Of a stretch of DNA of 7,475 bases, positions 5,591-7,475 are shown piece after piece. A model generated the notes under the pieces. The model saw only the letters and a list, made by a program, of their open reading frames with translations, was not told where the DNA came from and ran no database searches. This stretch comes from Actinomycetota bacterium (GTDB lineage: Bacteria > Actinomycetota > Thermoleophilia > Solirubrobacterales > Solirubrobacteraceae): contig SYBY01000198.1 in NCBI GenBank assembly GCA_005788585.1, forward strand, positions 1-7,475, in the 5' to 3' direction. The translations under genes were made by a program, and so were the position numbers. The stretch's first letter is position 1; each line of letters starts with the position of its first letter.

Positions 5591-6028
5591 ATGCCGATCC
5601 AGCGACTGTTGGTCCTCGCGGGCGAGGAGCTCGCGAACGTCGAGGAACTCCCCGCCGGAGTCTCCACGCTCATCCACGAGGCGGGCGAGGTCTTCGTCCT
5701 CTCGCCGACGAAGCCCGGGCGGCTGCGCTGGCTGTTCTCCGACGTCGACGACGCTCGTCACGTGGCCGACGAGCGGCTCTCGTCGGTCCTCGGTGCGCTG
5801 CGGTCGGCGGGCGTGCCCGCGATGGGCGAGGTCGGCGCCGACATGCCGTCCGTCGCGATCGGGGATGCGATCCGCCGGCTGCACCCCGACCACATCGTGT
5901 GCGCGGTGGGCCGGGCGCGGCATCGCGACTGGCAGCTCATGGAGCGCACCGAGCGCGACTACGGCGTCCCGATGACGCTGTTCGAGCTGGACCCGGCGGG
6001 CCACCCGGTCGGATCGGCCGCGGGCTGA
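5591..6028 (+). CDS. Conserved-looking hypothetical protein, possible universal-stress-like alpha/beta fold
   Basis: A 145-residue cytosolic protein with a very strong SD (GAGGAGG, 5577-5583) seven bases before the ATG. The first strand, PIQRLLVLAGEEL, is followed by EVFVLSPTKPGRLRWLFSD (53-71), a helix ARHVADERLSSVLGALRSAG (75-94), and HPDHIVCAVGRARHRDWQLM (98-117), ending in a strand MTLFELDP. Alternating hydrophobic strands and helices, with a helix before a GVPAMGEVGADMP segment and a HPDHIV strand, recall universal-stress-type or related nucleotide-binding folds. The usual G-x2-G-x9-G-S/T ATP signature of that family is not seen. No named family can be assigned with certainty. The gene stands alone on the plus strand, divergent from the zinc-ribbon gene and convergent with the fasciclin gene. 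Confidence 0.85.
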   Translation: MPIQRLLVLAGEELANVEELPAGVSTLIHEAGEVFVLSPTKPGRLRWLFSDVDDARHVADERLSSVLGALRSAGVPAMGEVGADMPSVAIGDAIRRLHPDHIVCAVGRARHRDWQLMERTERDYGVPMTLFELDPAGHPVGSAAG

Positions 6029-6043
6029 ACCTGGGGACGCGCG

Positions 6044-6078
6044 GCACCGGGGGCGCGACATGCGCGCGCCCCCGGTGC
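6044..6078. terminator. Strong bidirectional terminator hairpin
   Basis: Arms GCACCGGGGGCGCG (6044-6057) and CGCGCCCCCGGTGC (6065-6078) pair perfectly over 14 bases around a 7-base loop (ACATGCG). The hairpin sits between the stop codons of two convergent genes (6028 plus strand, 6086 minus strand), 15 and 7 bases from them. No T-run follows, as is common in GC-rich actinobacteria. Confidence 0.75.
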
Positions 6079-6085
6079 GCGACGC

Positions 6086-6643
6086 TCAGGCGGCGGGCGG
6101 CGTGAGGACGCCGTCGATGACGTGCACGACGCCGTTGGAGGCGTCGACGTCGGCGGTCGTGACCTCGGCGTCGTTGATCGTCACGGTGCCGTCGTCGGCG
6201 ACGCCGACGGTGAGCTCCTCACCCTGGACCGTGGTGAGCTTCTGGCCGTCGGTCAGGTCTGCGCCCATCGCCTCGCTCGGGACCACGTGGTAGGTGAGGA
6301 TGTCGGTCAGCTGGTCCTTGCCCTCCGGCGCGAGCAGCGTGTCGAGCGTGCCGTCGGGCAGCGCCTCGAACGCGGCGTTCGTCGGCGCGAAGACCGTGAA
6401 CGGGCCGTCGCCCTGGAGCGTCTCGACCAGGTCGGCCGCGGTGACGGCCTCGACGAGCGTCGACAGGTCCTCGTTGCCGGACGCGAGGGCGACGATGTCC
6501 TCGCCAGCCGCCATCTCGGTGGCCTGGGTCTCGGCGGGTGCAGCGGTCGTGCCCGCGCTCTCGTCGTCGTCGTCACCGCAGGCGGCGACGCCGAGGGCGA
6601 GGACCGGAAGCGCGGCGAACACGGCAAGGCGTGATGAACGCAT
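6086..6643 (-). CDS. Fasciclin-domain lipoprotein
   Basis: The precursor is 185 residues. Residues 1-22 are a lipoprotein signal: basic start MRSSR, hydrophobic core, and lipobox V-A-A-C with the lipidated C22, followed by an acidic linker (GDDDDES) and an Ala/Thr/Glu-rich stretch to ~46. Residues ~48-182 are one fasciclin (FAS1) domain. Its H1 motif is FTVFAPTNAAFEALP (82-96), the YH pair is in ILTYHVVPSEAM (115-126), and its H2 motif is NGVVHVIDGVLTPP (170-183). Fasciclin domains act in adhesion and cell-surface interaction, so the mature protein should be anchored outside the membrane. ATG 6643 is chosen because the signal peptide begins there and AAAGGA (6653-6658) lies nine bases upstream; the open frame extends to 6730 without protein-like sequence. 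It lies 83 bases downstream of the DUF1622 gene on the same strand and probably has its own promoter. Confidence 0.95.
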   Translation of the reverse strand: MRSSRLAVFAALPVLALGVAACGDDDDESAGTTAAPAETQATEMAAGEDIVALASGNEDLSTLVEAVTAADLVETLQGDGPFTVFAPTNAAFEALPDGTLDTLLAPEGKDQLTDILTYHVVPSEAMGADLTDGQKLTTVQGEELTVGVADDGTVTINDAEVTTADVDASNGVVHVIDGVLTPPAA

Positions 6644-6682
6644 GGTGGGGAGTCCTTTCGTTCGGTGCGTGGTTGCGTGCTG

Positions 6683-6709
6683 ATACGCGCCCACGGAAAG
6701 GACCGGTTC
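6683..6709 (-). promoter_or_regulatory. Possible ECF-sigma-type promoter for the fasciclin gene
   Basis: On the minus strand GAACC (6705-6709) and CGTAT (6683-6687) are separated by 17 bases, resembling the GAAC...CGT core of extracytoplasmic-function sigma promoters. The -35-like element lies within one of two copies of GCACCGAAC (6706-6714 and 6660-6668 on the minus strand), 46 bases apart. A cell-surface lipoprotein is a plausible ECF target, but the match is short and could be chance. Confidence 0.28.
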
Positions 6710-6726
6710 GGTGCCTGCGCGCCAGG

Positions 6727-7104
6727 TCAATCGCGCTGATCAGCGCGCTTGCCGCCCGCCAGCTGCCAGCGCCGCCACGGCCACACGCCGTCCATCTCCA
6801 CCTCGAGCGAGAAGCTCAGCAGGATGCGGATGACGACGATGCCGCCGAGCACGCCCACGCTCTCCAGTGTCGGGTCGACGATGATCGTCCGCACGATGTC
6901 GGCGACGATGAGCACCTCGAGGCCGAGGAGGATCGCGCGCCCGAGATTGCGGCGCAGCTCCTCGTAGGGGCGATCGATCGCGTCGGCCCGCAACGCACGC
7001 GGCACGAACGCCGCCAGCGCGGCCAGACCGCCCAGCACCATGATCGCGGCGCCGACGGCTTCGACGACGCGCACGACGTCGGAGATCGTGTGCTCGTAGT
7101 CCAC
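6727..7104 (-). CDS. DUF1622 family membrane protein
   Basis: The protein is 125 residues from GTG 7104 (reads MDYEHTISDV). Three hydrophobic segments are visible: ~13-34 (VVEAVGAAIMVLGGLAALAAFV), ~57-76 (AILLGLEVLIVADIVRTIIV) and ~83-99 (VGVLGGIVVIRILLSFS). A charged segment between the first two (RADAIDRPYEELRRNLGR) and the closing LSFSLEVEMDG match the DUF1622 family of small inner-membrane proteins. Its function is unknown. The same open frame continues upstream to 7275, but that part is the translated tRNA-Pro gene and its terminator (GVAQPGSARRSGRRGPRFKS), so a longer start is wrong. TACGGT (7113-7118) lies eight bases before the GTG and no SD is seen, which suggests a leaderless mRNA. 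The C-terminal tail is basic and probably cytoplasmic. Confidence 0.88.
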   Translation of the reverse strand: MDYEHTISDVVRVVEAVGAAIMVLGGLAALAAFVPRALRADAIDRPYEELRRNLGRAILLGLEVLIVADIVRTIIVDPTLESVGVLGGIVVIRILLSFSLEVEMDGVWPWRRWQLAGGKRADQRD

Positions 7105-7112
7105 GGACGCGA

Positions 7113-7118
7113 ACCGTA
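7113..7118 (-). promoter_or_regulatory. -10 hexamer of a leaderless promoter for the DUF1622 gene
   Basis: On the minus strand TACGGT (TANNNT) ends eight bases before GTG 7104, placing the transcription start at or next to the start codon. It is almost the same sequence and geometry as the regulator (TACGAT) and DUF4334 (TACCGT) promoters. There is no SD upstream of the GTG. Confidence 0.45.
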
Positions 7119-7148
7119 CGCCGCCGGCCGGAGGGTCCCGGAACGCGA

Positions 7149-7173
7149 ACCGGCCCGTCGGGTGCGGGCCGGT
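7149..7173 (-). terminator. Terminator hairpin downstream of tRNA-Pro
   Basis: ACCGGCCCG (7149-7157) and CGGGCCGGT (7165-7173) form a perfect 9-bp stem with a 7-base loop, 20 bases past the tRNA 3' end. On the minus strand it is followed by TCGCGTTCC, a weakly T-containing tail. It separates the tRNA transcript from the leaderless DUF1622 gene. Confidence 0.6.
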
Positions 7174-7192
7174 CCAGGATGCTGCATGTGTA

Positions 7193-7266
7193 TCGGGGCG
7201 CCCGGATTTGAACCGGGGACCTCGCCGACCCGAACGGCGCGCGCTACCAGGCTGCGCCACGCCCCG
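7193..7266 (-). tRNA. tRNA-Pro (anticodon CGG)
   Basis: The minus strand folds into a full cloverleaf. The acceptor stem is CGGGGCG/CGCCCCG with discriminator A at 7193. The D arm is GCGC-AGCCTGGTA-GCGC. The anticodon stem is CGCCG/CGGCG with loop TTCGGGT, placing anticodon CGG at 7230-7232, which reads the codon CCG. The variable loop is AGGTC, and the T arm is CCCGG-TTCAAAT-CCGGG. CCA is not encoded (ATA follows), so it must be added enzymatically. CCG is likely a frequent proline codon in such a GC-rich genome. Confidence 0.97.
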
Positions 7267-7277
7267 AAGGACCAACG

Positions 7278-7283
7278 AGGATA
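7278..7283 (-). promoter_or_regulatory. -10 hexamer of the tRNA-Pro promoter
   Basis: On the minus strand TATCCT agrees with TATAAT at four of six positions. It lies 11 bases before the mature tRNA 5' end (7266), a normal distance for a very short pre-tRNA leader. No clear -35 is present; the upstream region is occupied by the terminator of the preceding gene. Confidence 0.45.
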
Positions 7284-7298
7284 GCCGCTGAGGGGTGG

Positions 7299-7318
7299 GC
7301 GGGGCGTTCCGGCCCCGC
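7299..7318 (-). terminator. Terminator hairpin of the right-edge gene
   Basis: GCGGGGC (7299-7305) and GCCCCGC (7312-7318) form a perfect 7-bp stem with a 6-base loop (GTTCCG), starting six bases past the stop codon of the partial minus-strand gene. It isolates that gene from tRNA-Pro. Confidence 0.6.
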
Positions 7319-7324
7319 GCCCGT

Positions 7325-7475
7325 TCAGCCCGAGCCCGCGACGGCCTTGAAGTACCGGACGGCCAGCCCGGTGATGAGCGTCTGGAACGCCTGCTCGACG
7401 CTGACCTTCTCGCGCGCGGCGTACCCGGTGAGACCCCGCTTCTCGATCTCCTCGCTCTGCGCGATGACGTCGTCG
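7325..7475 (-). CDS. C-terminal end of an unrecognised protein (runs off the right edge)
   Basis: The last 49 residues of a protein are readable up to the TGA at 7325-7327: DDVIAQSEEIEKRGLTGYAA, then REKVSVEQAFQTLITGLAVR and YFKAVAGSG. The segment looks like two or three amphipathic helices, without cysteines or a membrane segment. Codon use matches its neighbours and the frame is uninterrupted. A helical C-terminal domain is all that can be said; the family is not recognised. It is followed directly by a terminator hairpin, then by tRNA-Pro on the same strand. Confidence 0.65.
   Translation of the reverse strand, partial: DDVIAQSEEIEKRGLTGYAAREKVSVEQAFQTLITGLAVRYFKAVAGSG

Noticed and set aside
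5074..6105. Plus-strand frame of 343 codons across the zinc-ribbon and 145-aa genes
   Set aside because: It reads antisense to the cysteine-bearing frame and out of frame with the gene that has the strong SD; the composition is shadow-like.
7193..7266. tRNA-Pro as an integration site of a mobile element
   Set aside because: No integrase, no repeated tRNA 3' end and no composition shift is visible next to it.

Overview
The window is a very GC-rich, gene-dense bacterial stretch. The codon usage, a PucR/CdaR-type regulator, a FadD-type ligase, a DUF1622 membrane protein, a fasciclin lipoprotein and apparent leaderless promoters all point to an actinobacterium, perhaps a soil lineage such as Solirubrobacterales or Thermoleophilia. 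That placement is inferred from style; no taxonomic marker was compared. No mobile element, integrase or CRISPR array is visible.

Left part (1-2100): the start of a membrane protein (minus strand, off the left edge, possibly an MlaE/YrbE-type permease) is divergent from a 389-aa PucR-family regulator. A GXWXG/DUF4334 protein follows. The regulator and the DUF4334 gene both have a TANNNT hexamer seven bases before the ATG and no Shine-Dalgarno (SD) sequence, the pattern of leaderless transcripts.

Centre (2100-5440): on the minus strand, a long-chain acyl-CoA ligase and a zinc-dependent alcohol dehydrogenase overlap by four bases (GTGA) and form a two-gene operon, convergent with the DUF4334 gene. 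Upstream lies a small zinc-ribbon gene with no usable in-frame start, which looks frameshifted at a run of four C.

Right part (5440-7475): a 145-aa protein of unknown function with a strong SD; a fasciclin lipoprotein convergent with it across a 14-bp-stem terminator; a DUF1622 membrane protein with a leaderless-type start; tRNA-Pro(CGG); and the end of an unrecognised gene, these last four all on the minus strand.

Main observation: the same 19-bp inverted repeat, GGTGTG-N7-CACACC, occurs twice in the window and both times just upstream of a gene: in front of the PucR-type regulator and in front of the ligase-dehydrogenase operon. In each case a -10-like hexamer starts one or two bases after the right arm. 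The simplest model is that the regulator represses itself and controls the ligase/dehydrogenase operon 4.7 kb away, in response to an alcohol, aldehyde or acid that those enzymes handle. The repeats are seen directly; the regulator-operator pairing is inference.
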